From: Methanotrichaceae archaeon
GTDB lineage: Archaea > Halobacteriota > Methanosarcinia > Methanotrichales > Methanotrichaceae
Reading direction: 5' to 3'
Length of the DNA: 64,000 nt
Assembly (NCBI GenBank): GCA_016927425.1
Contig: JAFGMR010000019.1
Coordinates: 1 to 64,000, forward strand
Below the pieces are notes generated by a model, which ran no database searches, was not told where the DNA came from, and saw only the letters and a list, made by a program, of their open reading frames with translations. This document shows, in pieces, positions 47,249 to 55,290 of the stretch (position 1 is the first letter of the stretch; every line of letters begins with the position of its first letter). Made by a program: the position numbers and the translations under genes.

Positions 47249-47540
47249 AAAACCACCACGCATTAAGAGATCCATCGACAGATCTCGAATGGTGACAATT
47301 CACGCCCTTCCCCAAGTCAAGCGCAACGGCCCCACAAAGCAAGGTATCCTTTCCACAAATCCCTAATCGATCTTTCTATGTATCCAACGCATAAATATCA
47401 TGCGCCCCCCACAATGGAGGACAAGGGAAAGCTTGCGAGTGGTGGAAATCCCCAAATTCTCCAGTTTCCACCCCTGCAAAACGGCGAGAAGACGCGACTG
47501 GGTCACAGAAAAAAGAAGATCTCAAGGAGGGGCGACCGCC
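47249..47540. other. Intergenic region upstream of the ferredoxin/AOR genes
   Basis: About 290 bases with no gene. On the minus strand GATATTTATGCG near 47392-47403 is a TATA-like element that could start the ferredoxin/AOR transcript with a leader of about 120 bases. The rest is the 3' flank of the FBP aldolase/phosphatase gene. Confidence 0.35.
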
Positions 47541-48674
47541 TCACTCCTCGGTATCCTCGAAGCGGTCGGCGAGCCTCTCCATCACTCCTGGAAGTGTAGT
47601 ATACTCCATATCCTCCATCGGCAGGCGGTGCGGCTCGAACGGACCATGCGCCCTCATGTAGTCGGTGATCTGGAGGACCCTCTGTCGAGTGAGATCGAAG
47701 GCGACGTCTGCGAAGAGGTCGACTGGGCCCACAAGGTTTCCGTTGCAGAGCTGGAATCCTGCGGCAATCACCCTCGGAGGTCCGTCGAAGCGGGTTGGAT
47801 GCGCGGTCTCGAAGCTGCAGGGCATAAGGGGCCCGTTATGGCTTCCCCGCATCCAGCCGCTTACGAGATGGCCGATTGCAAAGGGCTCCAGAACCTCGCC
47901 CAAGGCCGGAAGGCCGGACTGGCTCCTCACGAGGGCGACTGGATCATCCTTTCCGACGTACTTGCCCGCGGTCTGATAGAGCTTCTCCGTGCTGATCACG
48001 GCCACGGGCTCATCGACTGGAAGCTTTCCTGCCTTCGGGTAGACCCGCTTTATCACGTAGCGGCTCTTTGCCCCGATCAGGGCGAGGATGTCGTACATCT
48101 CCTCTGGGCTGTTCATCAGCACCTTCTTGTGCTCCCGGATGTCCCAGATCTCGAAGATGAACCCTTGATGGAGGCTGGGGTCGATGATCAAGCCAGCCGT
48201 GTTAAATGGATCGGCAAACATCTTGAAGATGGGCATGTTGAAGGCGCCGGGCTCCGTCTTATCCATCATGAATGCAACAATTGGCTCTGCTCCTCGTTCT
48301 GCAAACTCCATCTCCGCAACGCCTGGGCCCATCCCCCGAACGTTGCCGCAGAAGGCATCGCTGAGCATGTCCTGACCGGCGCCGTAGAGCTTCAGCTCCT
48401 TCGCCCGGGCCGTCGCCTTCTCGAAGGCCTCCCAGGCAAGGCCATGGATCTCGCCGTCGTCCACACCCAGGTTATGGGTCATGAGCAGCTCGAGGTCGTC
48501 CCCGCAGGCCATGATCTCGTAGTCGATAAGGGTTCTGGCCGACTTGGCCTGCCCAAGGATCGATGCCGCCGCCTCCTTCAGGGCGGGGTGGACCATGGAG
48601 TGGCCCGGCCAGCCGCCGACATCGGCCTTGATCAGACTGACAGTTACTTTTGGGGATGTGACCTTAGGAGACAT
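47541..48674 (-). CDS. Fructose-1,6-bisphosphate aldolase/phosphatase
   Basis: A 377-residue archaeal-type bifunctional enzyme of gluconeogenesis that condenses triose phosphates and dephosphorylates the product to fructose 6-phosphate. Markers are TVSLIKADVGGWPGHSMVHP at the N-terminus, DYEIMACGDDLELLMTHN, GVDDGEIHGLAWEAFEKA, GAGQDMLSDAFCGNVRGMGP and the lysine region SRYVIKRVYPK where the aldolase Schiff base forms. Length is normal and all metal-binding acidic segments are present. A minus-strand TATA-like TTATAATTTT lies about 15-25 bases upstream of the start. It stands alone. Confidence 0.96.
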   Translation of the reverse strand: MSPKVTSPKVTVSLIKADVGGWPGHSMVHPALKEAAASILGQAKSARTLIDYEIMACGDDLELLMTHNLGVDDGEIHGLAWEAFEKATARAKELKLYGAGQDMLSDAFCGNVRGMGPGVAEMEFAERGAEPIVAFMMDKTEPGAFNMPIFKMFADPFNTAGLIIDPSLHQGFIFEIWDIREHKKVLMNSPEEMYDILALIGAKSRYVIKRVYPKAGKLPVDEPVAVISTEKLYQTAGKYVGKDDPVALVRSQSGLPALGEVLEPFAIGHLVSGWMRGSHNGPLMPCSFETAHPTRFDGPPRVIAAGFQLCNGNLVGPVDLFADVAFDLTRQRVLQITDYMRAHGPFEPHRLPMEDMEYTTLPGVMERLADRFEDTEE

Positions 48675-49304
48675 TTAGACGCCCTCGTTGAAAATTATAA
48701 CATTATGAGAATTGGAATCGGAGCGAGGATGAATGCGAGGCCCGACCATTTGAACCCCTTCCCAGGGCCCACTAAATCCGCGGGCCGGGGCATTTGAGCT
48801 AGCGTTGGATTGCCTATCCCATCCTATATGCCTTTCAAACAGGATGTCCTCGTAGACATGCCTCGTATATCTCATATATATCTCCGCCAATTCAAACCAT
48901 GCAGGAATGCGCTAGCACTGCTTCAGGTCGGTTGGAAGTAAGGTTCACCTAAATATTAATCTTTTCCCTCGACGAGCGAATTGATATAAAAATTAATCAT
49001 ATAAATTGTATTTAAAAACTTAGAAACAAAATTAGTATTCGAATGTAGTTGGATCGTCTACTACCACCCCCTAAAGGAGGTGGCTTCTAACTGTGTCAAA
49101 TATACGCTACATTTGGCTGGTTGACAGGCAGCCTGCTCAGGCAAGATCTACCCGCCTGAGCGATGTTACGAGGATGAATGAGACCCAGCACCTTGTACAC
49201 GGCGATAAGCCAAAGATCCGCGATGACTGGCATGCTTCCGATCAACCGTCATCATTAATTAGTATTAAATACGAGTCTAATGAGTTATCCCAGGAGATCC
49301 AGAT
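48675..49304. other. Intergenic region with an IS200/IS605-like end
   Basis: No gene is supported in these 630 bases. A 71-codon minus-strand frame directly upstream of the FBP gene overlaps its promoter and is rejected. The middle (48950-49050) is very AT-rich. At 49056-49085 there is a hairpin typical of IS200/IS605 ends, described separately. Before the UspA gene, ATTAAATAC near 49263 is a TATA-like element and AGGAGATCC a ribosome binding site. Confidence 0.4.
49056..49085 (-). mobile_element. IS200/IS605-type terminal hairpin, probable relic
   Basis: The plus strand reads CTACTACCACCCCCTAAAGG followed by AGGTGGCTTCT. On the minus strand this is GAAGCCACCTCCTTTA and then GGGGGTGGTAGTAG, the imperfect stem with a TTTA loop that commonly marks the right end of tnpB-carrying IS200/IS605 (IS1341-type) elements. 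No tnpB frame follows within the next 200 bases, so only an end or a deleted copy seems left. Confidence 0.5.
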
Positions 49305-50174
49305 ATGTTTAGAAGGATTCTTGTTCCCACAGACTTTTCTAAGTACTCCCAGAAGGTGCTCGAGTGCATTAAAGAGATTCCCGGATTGGAGGACATTTTG
49401 CTCCTCCACGTGATCGGACCATTCGACTCCATATCCAAGATATTGGATCCAGTGGCACGAGATGAGGAGGCAAAAGCCAAGCTCGCCGAAGAGAGGACAT
49501 ACCTGGAACGCTTTGGCCTCAATGTCGAGGCCAGGATCGAGAAATTGACGGAGGGCGAGATAGCTGGCCTAATACAAAGGGTGGCAGATGAAGAGCACAT
49601 CCCCCTGATCGCTCTAGGCGCACGCGGCAAGGGGCTCGTAGAGGGCATCCTTCTGGGAAATGTGGCGAGGACCCTCCTGAGATACGGAAATACAAACCTC
49701 CTCCTCATGCGCTATGCCCTTCTCGAAGGACGCGAGGGCCCAAAGCTAGGGGGGTTCTGCTCAAAGCCATTCTCAAGGGTGCTCTGCCCCACCGACTTCT
49801 CCGAGCCTGCCGCCCAGACTGTGAGATTCATCGAAGGGATCGAGGGGGTGAAGGAGGTCATCCTTCAACACGTCATATTCAAGGGCGAGACCTGGAAGGA
49901 GATTGAGGCAAGTCGAGAGGATGCGGCAGAGAAGCTCGAGGCCATAGGAGGAGAGATAAGGCGGTCAGGCCTTGAATTCAGAGCATTTGTGAGCGTAGGC
50001 AATCCCGTTGAAGAGATATGCAACCTCGCAAATAAAGAGGACGTATCCCTGATCGCCATGAGTTCTCACGGAATGGGTTGGTTGAAGCAGCTCGCCATAG
50101 GGAGCACCACCTACGACGTCGCAAGAACTGCAGAGCTGCCGCTCATGGTGGTGAGGGCTCGCCCGATAGCATGA
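49305..50174 (+). CDS. Tandem-domain universal stress protein (UspA family)
   Basis: A 289-residue protein with two Usp domains. The first (~1-140) has FRRILVPTDFSKYSQKVLEC and IALGARGKGLVEGILLGNVA; the second (~150-287) has FSRVLCPTDFSEPAAQT and IAMSSHGMGWLKQLAIGSTT. The GxxGxnG-type nucleotide-binding loop is partly kept in both (GARGKG-V-LLGNVA, SSHGMG-L-AIGSTT), so ATP binding is plausible. Such proteins help cells survive starvation or stress by unknown mechanisms. ATG start behind AGGAGATCC. It stands between an IS-like relic and a long AT-rich gap. Confidence 0.93.
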   Translation: MFRRILVPTDFSKYSQKVLECIKEIPGLEDILLLHVIGPFDSISKILDPVARDEEAKAKLAEERTYLERFGLNVEARIEKLTEGEIAGLIQRVADEEHIPLIALGARGKGLVEGILLGNVARTLLRYGNTNLLLMRYALLEGREGPKLGGFCSKPFSRVLCPTDFSEPAAQTVRFIEGIEGVKEVILQHVIFKGETWKEIEASREDAAEKLEAIGGEIRRSGLEFRAFVSVGNPVEEICNLANKEDVSLIAMSSHGMGWLKQLAIGSTTYDVARTAELPLMVVRARPIA

Positions 50175-50863
50175 AGCCCGAGAACGAAAGGGCCTCAGGC
50201 CATTGATTTTGTTAGAGAATAGACGGAGCCATACATTCAAGGTCGGCGAGAAAGGAATGATATTAGATTAAATTTTAAAGTTATGATCTAATCTTGAGGG
50301 TTGGATTGCCGATATTTCGAGATCATAGATCAATGCTTTATTTAAATAATTAAAAGATATAGAGGAGGATTTGCCAAGATTATCGAAAAGATTTTTCAAT
50401 TATAGTTATCGCGGATAATTCAGACAATAATTTGGATCTGATCCATATTAATTTTTATTATATTTATTAAAATTGTGGATAGAAAATTATTGAGTCAATT
50501 TTTGATTATTTTTCCTGGTTAAAGGTAAAAGACGCCTATCGAACGGCTTACTCCTTGTTAGGATAATCCTAATGATTAATTATCAATTTTGGTTTCCCAT
50601 AAACATCGAAATCCTCCGAGGCAAATACCCCATAAGCCCAGTTCGTAGTTATAAAATCTTCAGATATGCAGTGCTATTGGCATTGCCATCGACTTTCAGA
50701 GCCATGAAATACAATTTTTCCTGCAAATTATAGAGTATATGGATTAATAGTTATCAATATTTCTTTGTAGAGTGCCAATAAGCTTTAATATGGGAATACA
50801 ATGATTCTTGATTTTAGTTGACATCGAATAAGAGAACGTATACACCAAGGTGGGGATCTGAAG
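50175..50863. other. AT-rich intergenic region upstream of the DUF1646 genes
   Basis: These ~690 bases are markedly AT-rich with no gene on either strand. TTAGGAT (50558-50564) and ATCCTAA (50566-50572) form a perfect palindrome around one base. Near the right end, GCTTTAATATGG (~50781-50792) is a TATA-like element, and AAGGTGGGGATCTGA lies directly ahead of the first DUF1646 ATG. The low GC and lack of genes suit acquired or degraded DNA. Confidence 0.4.
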
Positions 50864-51616
50864 ATGGCGATGAACCCAGCTGAAATTGGTTTGATGGGGA
50901 TAGTCATGGCCGTACTCGTAGGGCCATTCTTCATTAAAAGAGTGGAGCGCAACCTAGAAGGATTTCTGTTTCTGATGAGCGCATGTGCTGTAGCCATTTC
51001 CAAGACCTGGCACATCGGCCTCGTAGAGGAGGCGTTCCAATCCACGGTAATTGTAGGCATATTATTGTGTGTATTGGCGGTCGGCTCAGTAATACGCTAC
51101 CGGAGGCCGAATCCGGATGGCATGAATAACTCGTTCATAGATGGAATAACTCTTAAAGTAATATTCTTTGAAATCGTGGTCGTACTGGGATTGCTAGCAG
51201 GCATAGTCACGCCCATTATCCCGTTCTTCGTCCTCGTGGAGGTGGTACACCTGCTGCCCATCGAGCGTAAGGCGCGGGCGAGCCTGATGCTGTTGGCATG
51301 CTTGTCGGTACTATTAGGAGCTGCTGCAACTCCAGGGGGTGGCCCTTACTCCACAATAGCGGTCACCACGATTGGTGGCCAACCCCATGCGGAACAACTG
51401 CTCCCCCTCTCGAACTTATTGAGCATCAACCTGATTCCATATCTACTATTGCTAGGCCTGATCAGCACCCTATTCGCCGGAAGATCTACCTTCAAGGAGA
51501 TTCCTGCCAAGGATGATGCTGTTACATTCAAGAATGCGGCAAATCTAGGTGTGCGAGCTTGCATGTTCGTTGGAGCCCTTCTCCTCGTTGGAGGGGCATT
51601 TGGTGTCAATTTCTAA
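50864..51616 (+). CDS. Truncated DUF1646 transporter (N-terminal half)
   Basis: A 250-residue membrane protein matching the first part of the DUF1646 domain of the next gene: EIGLMGIVMAVLVGPFFIKR, VERNLEGFLFLMSACAVAIS, FVLVEVVHLLPIERKARASL and the hairpin motif ATPGGGPYSTIAV (TPLGEPLSTIA in the full protein). It stops after VGALLLVGGAFGV, where the full protein continues for about 110 residues with the second conserved hairpin (DNATLTAAEI). DUF1646 belongs to the ion-transporter superfamily with two inverted halves, so this piece should not be a complete transporter alone. It may act as a partner of another subunit or be a decaying copy. Good ribosome binding site, 34 bases from the next gene. 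Confidence 0.85.
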   Translation: MAMNPAEIGLMGIVMAVLVGPFFIKRVERNLEGFLFLMSACAVAISKTWHIGLVEEAFQSTVIVGILLCVLAVGSVIRYRRPNPDGMNNSFIDGITLKVIFFEIVVVLGLLAGIVTPIIPFFVLVEVVHLLPIERKARASLMLLACLSVLLGAAATPGGGPYSTIAVTTIGGQPHAEQLLPLSNLLSINLIPYLLLLGLISTLFAGRSTFKEIPAKDDAVTFKNAANLGVRACMFVGALLLVGGAFGVNF

Positions 51617-51650
51617 ACAACTGAACGTCTAGGGAAACATAGGTGATCGA

Positions 51651-53792
51651 ATGTACACAGGAATGGAAACCGCGAACGTCATAACCTCCATAGCCACGGT
51701 GATTAGCTGGGGTTTATCGTTCATCGGTGTACACAGGTACATGCGCTCCTATGCTCACCATTACGACAATGGATTTCCCATGATCTTATCCGTATTGGTG
51801 AGCGTAGGCGTAGGAATTATCGCTGCTACAGCTTCAAGCATGCTATTGACTGGAAGAGCTGGACTCTCGCCCCTCGATATGAGTTTTGCCATGACGGCAA
51901 TTGCGGTAATTCTGATATGGGCCATATCCTTCGTGAGTATATATAGATATATAAGGTCACATGCCACCCATTACGATAATGGCTTCGCCATGATCTTATC
52001 CGTATTGGTTAGCGTAGGAGTGGGAATTATTGCAGCGGGGGCTGCAAGCAATATCTCGACGATAGGGGCAGCGCTTCAGCCGCTGGAGATCAGGATGGTC
52101 ATTGCGGCAATAGCGGCAGTCGTGGTATGGGGCATATCCTTCGTGGGAATATATCGATACTTGAAGCCATACTCGACCAATTATGATAATGGGTTTACGA
52201 CGATCCTCTCGGTACTGATGAGCGTGGGGATGGGAATTCTAGCCGCGGCAACAGCCAGCAGACTACTGACCGAGCCGACGTCATTGCCGCCCATTGAGAT
52301 GGGCTTGATCGTAACGGCAACAGCCGCAGTCGTGGTATGGGGCATATCCTTCGTGGGGATATATCGATACTTAAAGCCCTATTCGGCCAATTATGATAAT
52401 GGGTTTACGACGATCCTCTCGGTACTGATGAGCGTGGGAATGGGAATTCTAGCCGCGGCAGTAGCAAGCACGCTATTGAAAGGACCTGCGGCGTTGCCGC
52501 CCCTTGAGATGAGCCTGGTCATAACAGCGATAGCAGTCGTCGTGGTATGGGGCATATCCTTCGCAGGGATACATCGATACTTGAGATCCCATGCAACAGG
52601 CCACGACAATGGCTTCTATATGGCACTCTCAGTTGCAGCAAGCATTGGAGTGGCAATAGTTGCCGCAGCTCTTGCGAGCAAGATCTCGGTGATACAGATG
52701 CCCTCCGCAGACCTGGGATATGGTGTGACTACAGTCGACCTGGGCCTAGCCCTCATAGCTCTCGGCGTGCTGATTGGGCCGTTCACCGTGAAGAGGATAG
52801 AGCACAACCTGGAGGTCTTCCTGTTTGTGATGGGCGTTCTCGCCGTCACAGTTGCAGGCGTCTGGGAGATGAGGCTTGTCGAGGAGGCCGTCATGGAGCC
52901 GGTGGTCAAGGGCATCGTTCCGGCCGTGCTGACGGCAGGCGTGCTCTTCCACTACGGCAGATCATACGTACATGAAGCCATGGATGCCATCCAGAAGGCG
53001 GTTCCCCTCAAAGTGATAGTCTTTGTGATGATCGTTGCGCTCGGATTGGCATCGAGCATCATGACGGCCATCATCGCCTCCCTGCTCCTCGTTGAGCTGG
53101 TGAACTGCCTGCCGCTCGACCGAAAGGCCAAGATCAATCTGGTGGTCGTCTCCTGTTTCTCAATCGGCCTTGGAGCAGTCCTCACGCCGCTCGGCGAGCC
53201 GCTTTCAACAATTGCCGTCTCGAAGTTGCAAGGAGCGCCTTATCACGCAGATTTCTTCTTCCTCTTCGACCAGCTGGCCGGGTACGTAATACCTGGTGTG
53301 CTGGTCATGGGGTTGCTTGGCACCCTCTTCGTGAGAAAGGCCACGGCCGAGGAGTGCGTGATGACCACGACGGCTACAGAAGGCCTCAGAGATGTGGGCA
53401 TAAGGGCGGCCAAGGTTTACGCCTTCGTGATGGCCCTGCTCCTCCTCGGAGGTGGCATGAAGATTATCATCGATAAATACTTCATAGCCATCCCCTCTGA
53501 GGCGCTCTATTGGGTGAACATGCTCTCAGCGATCCTCGACAACGCCACGCTTACTGCGGCGGAGATCGCCCCCAGCCTGTCTATGCCGCAGATCAGCGCC
53601 GCCCTGATGGGCCTCTTGATCGCAGGTGGCATGCTCATTCCAGGAAACATCCCCAACATCATCGCCGCGAACAAGCTGGGCATCACCTCCAAGGAATGGG
53701 CCCGTCTGGGCATACCGCTGGGCCTAGTATCGATGCTGGTCTACTTCGTGTGGGTCTTCTACCTGCCGTTCAAGCCCAGCCTCGGCTTCTAG
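51651..53792 (+). CDS. DUF1646 transporter fused to five 70-residue membrane repeats
   Basis: A 713-residue integral membrane protein. Residues 5-354 are five tandem 70-residue repeats, each with two hydrophobic helices and the pattern VVWGISFVGIYRYL, then YDNGFTTILSV and SVGMGILAAA. The invariant Trp is at 20, 90, 160, 230 and 300, so there is not one inserted or deleted residue. Residues ~360-713 are a complete DUF1646 domain with TPLGEPLSTIAV (512-523), DNATLTAAEI (630-639) and PGNIPN (664-669), related to Na+/H+ or arsenite-type ion transporters. The repeat domain is not one I recognise. The conserved Asp-Asn and Arg-Tyr at helix ends could bind ions or lipids. A strong hairpin terminator overlaps the stop. 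Confidence 0.9.
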   Translation: MYTGMETANVITSIATVISWGLSFIGVHRYMRSYAHHYDNGFPMILSVLVSVGVGIIAATASSMLLTGRAGLSPLDMSFAMTAIAVILIWAISFVSIYRYIRSHATHYDNGFAMILSVLVSVGVGIIAAGAASNISTIGAALQPLEIRMVIAAIAAVVVWGISFVGIYRYLKPYSTNYDNGFTTILSVLMSVGMGILAAATASRLLTEPTSLPPIEMGLIVTATAAVVVWGISFVGIYRYLKPYSANYDNGFTTILSVLMSVGMGILAAAVASTLLKGPAALPPLEMSLVITAIAVVVVWGISFAGIHRYLRSHATGHDNGFYMALSVAASIGVAIVAAALASKISVIQMPSADLGYGVTTVDLGLALIALGVLIGPFTVKRIEHNLEVFLFVMGVLAVTVAGVWEMRLVEEAVMEPVVKGIVPAVLTAGVLFHYGRSYVHEAMDAIQKAVPLKVIVFVMIVALGLASSIMTAIIASLLLVELVNCLPLDRKAKINLVVVSCFSIGLGAVLTPLGEPLSTIAVSKLQGAPYHADFFFLFDQLAGYVIPGVLVMGLLGTLFVRKATAEECVMTTTATEGLRDVGIRAAKVYAFVMALLLLGGGMKIIIDKYFIAIPSEALYWVNMLSAILDNATLTAAEIAPSLSMPQISAALMGLLIAGGMLIPGNIPNIIAANKLGITSKEWARLGIPLGLVSMLVYFVWVFYLPFKPSLGF
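51663..52712 (+). repeat. Five 210-bp in-frame coding repeats
   Basis: The DNA coding the 70-residue membrane repeats has an exact 210-bp period. Units three and four (about 52083-52502) are nearly identical over long stretches, such as GTCGTGGTATGGGGCATATC and GATAATGGGTTTACGACGAT, while units one, two and five are more diverged. This indicates recent duplication or gene conversion of the middle units on top of an older repeat. Confidence 0.92.
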
Positions 53793-53824
53793 AAGCGGTG
53801 GATCACCACCGCTTCCTATTTTTC
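53792..53824 (+). terminator. Strong hairpin terminator after the 713-residue gene
   Basis: GAAGCGGTGG (53792-53801) and CCACCGCTTC (53806-53815) pair perfectly around ATCA and are followed by CTATTTTTCTC. This is a clear factor-independent terminator shape. Confidence 0.8.
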
Positions 53825-54188
53825 TCGAGATCTTCGATCCATTTAAGGCGTACTTCGACAAATGCCCCAGCCCCACAACCTGACCCCCCACTCTTTTTAG
53901 CACATAGAACCGAAGCATAGCGATCGATTATGCCTAATTACCCACATACAATATACCTGATAGCCAGCATCGATCGCCTCATTTGTCCCCACTTCTGCCA
54001 AATCAATGGAGAACTCAGGCTCAAAAGGATTAATTGGCCACTCGATCAACTTAGACAAGAAAAACCAGAACAATAATAGATCAATTCTATGATTATTAAT
54101 GAACAAATGCCCCTGCAGTAGGAACATTTATTACATAGATTCATGCAGTATCTCTGGAATTGCAATTATGGAGACGAGAGGAGACATC
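53825..54188. other. Intergenic region between DUF1646 derivatives
   Basis: No gene is seen in about 360 bases. The right part is AT-rich (AATAATAGATCAATTCTATG near 54072) and may hold the promoter of the small DUF1646 remnant. Frames crossing it lack ribosome binding sites. Confidence 0.35.
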
Positions 54189-54542
54189 ATGATACAGCCG
54201 AGTTCAATCGAGATATTGGTTGTCGTTCTAACCATTGCGGCCATAGCTGTGCCGATATGCAACGCCATCCTCCATCGATCGGCCCGTTGTGGCATCATTT
54301 CAAGCCGATCAGCCCTATGCGGGATATCGGTCGTCGCTCTGGGGCTCCTCGCAAGCATTATCGCACCGATGGCGGTGCTGCTAATTCTCGTTGCCGCTGC
54401 TATGCTTATTCCGATGGAGAAGAAGATGATGATGGGCCTTCTCATCATTGGCTGCCTGGCCATAGCCATGGGTTCGGCCCTCGATCTCCACGGCATTCCA
54501 CCCTCTCAGATAGCCCTCATGAAGCTGTATGGTCCTCCATGA
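54189..54542 (+). CDS. Short DUF1646 remnant or mini-protein (117 residues)
   Basis: A 117-residue hydrophobic protein. Its second half (VALGLLASIIAPMAVLLILV, LIPMEKKMMMGLLIIGCLAI, GSALDLHGIPPSQIALMKL) lines up with IVALGLASSIMTAIIASLLL, CLPLDRKAKINLVVVSCFSI and GAVLTPLGEPLSTIAVSKL of the 713-residue protein. The first half has lost the intervening ~70 residues, and nothing follows the first hairpin motif, where GEP has become GIP and Thr is lost. It is therefore an internally deleted and truncated copy. The ATG at 54189 has GAGGAGA at good spacing, so it may still be translated; an upstream ATG at 54168 is possible. Pseudogene status cannot be excluded. Confidence 0.65.
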   Translation: MIQPSSIEILVVVLTIAAIAVPICNAILHRSARCGIISSRSALCGISVVALGLLASIIAPMAVLLILVAAAMLIPMEKKMMMGLLIIGCLAIAMGSALDLHGIPPSQIALMKLYGPP

Positions 54543-54814
54543 CCTAGAACCGCCTTCGATTGCATTCTCGACCATCCCTTGCGCCCCTCGATAATTCCTC
54601 CGTGCGCCTTGATTGGGGGGTTCCAGATGGCGGATGAAAACGCCGATTCTGGCTGGCAATGCGGGCTTCCGTGGGATCGGCCTTGGCACAATCCTGACCA
54701 AAACGTTTATAAAGGGTCTTCAGATAAGTTAATAAAAGATAATTGTAAATGAGGGCATGAGATTCTCCATTCCAGTCGAACTTGGGAAGATGAATTCGGC
54801 CAAATAAAGGTGAG
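54543..54814. other. Leader region of the 59-residue gene
   Basis: No gene. ACGTTTATAAAGGG at 54706-54719 is a strong TATA box; initiation near 54740 would give a leader of about 75 bases before the small membrane protein at 54815. Confidence 0.45.
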
Positions 54815-54994
54815 ATGATGTCGCTTATATATATAAGCCCAATAATAAGCGCGGCGGTGCTCGGGGGGATAGCCATCTTGGCCCTCATAGTGGCCTATTA
54901 CGCCTTAATCGTGGGACATAAAGATCTGCTCGTTGACGAGGCAGAGGATATATCCCGGATGTGTGATAGGAGAAATTGCATATCGAAGACGTGA
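54815..54994 (+). CDS. Small membrane protein (59 residues)
   Basis: A short frame, MMSLIYISPIISAAVLGG, continuing with a hydrophobic stretch (IAILALIVAYYALIVG) and a charged C-terminal tail with two cysteines (RMCDRRNCISKT). AAAGGTGAG precedes two adjacent ATGs (54815 and 54818), and a TATA box lies ~100 bases upstream, which together make translation likely. No family is recognised. It is divergent from the leftward antiporter genes, so it is probably its own transcript. Confidence 0.6.
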   Translation: MMSLIYISPIISAAVLGGIAILALIVAYYALIVGHKDLLVDEAEDISRMCDRRNCISKT

Positions 54995-55114
54995 ATGCGG
55001 ATTAGGCCTAAGCCCAGCGGCAGCTGGGCTTCGAGCGTCGTCCCCCTCTTTCGCGATTCGCCGATAGGCGCCCGGCCCTATGCCGGGCACAATTTTGACT
55101 GTACGTCGTCCAAA

Positions 55115-55204
55115 TTATTTTAATAGGTAGTCCACCAAGATGACGACGTACATCCAGAGGGTGATGATTACCATCAAGATATATCCTATCGATTCATCCT
55201 TCAT
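55115..55204 (-). CDS. Tiny single-helix membrane protein (29 residues)
   Basis: The minus strand encodes MKDESIGYILMVIITL followed by WMYVVILVDYLLK: one transmembrane helix with charged ends. AGGTGACTTGAT precedes the ATG, with GGTGA at normal spacing. It lies 86 bases downstream of the MrpD-like 55291 gene on the same strand, and a similar tiny protein is encoded at 57351-57482. Both could be small accessory subunits of the antiporter complex; that is inference from position. Confidence 0.55.
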   Translation of the reverse strand: MKDESIGYILMVIITLWMYVVILVDYLLK

Positions 55205-55290
55205 ATCAAGTCACCTAATTAAGCCGAAGAGGTTCATCTCCGATAGATCCTCCATTTCAATCCGAAGTCCGCTAGCCCCCCAAAAAAAAA

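Noticed and set aside
48715-48800. tRNA gene
   Set aside because: A GGTTCAAAT string on the minus strand near 48750 looks like a T loop, but no matching stems or acceptor could be drawn.
48675-48890. 71-codon minus-strand frame before the FBP aldolase/phosphatase gene
   Set aside because: It covers that gene's promoter, starts at a TTG without a ribosome site and resembles nothing.
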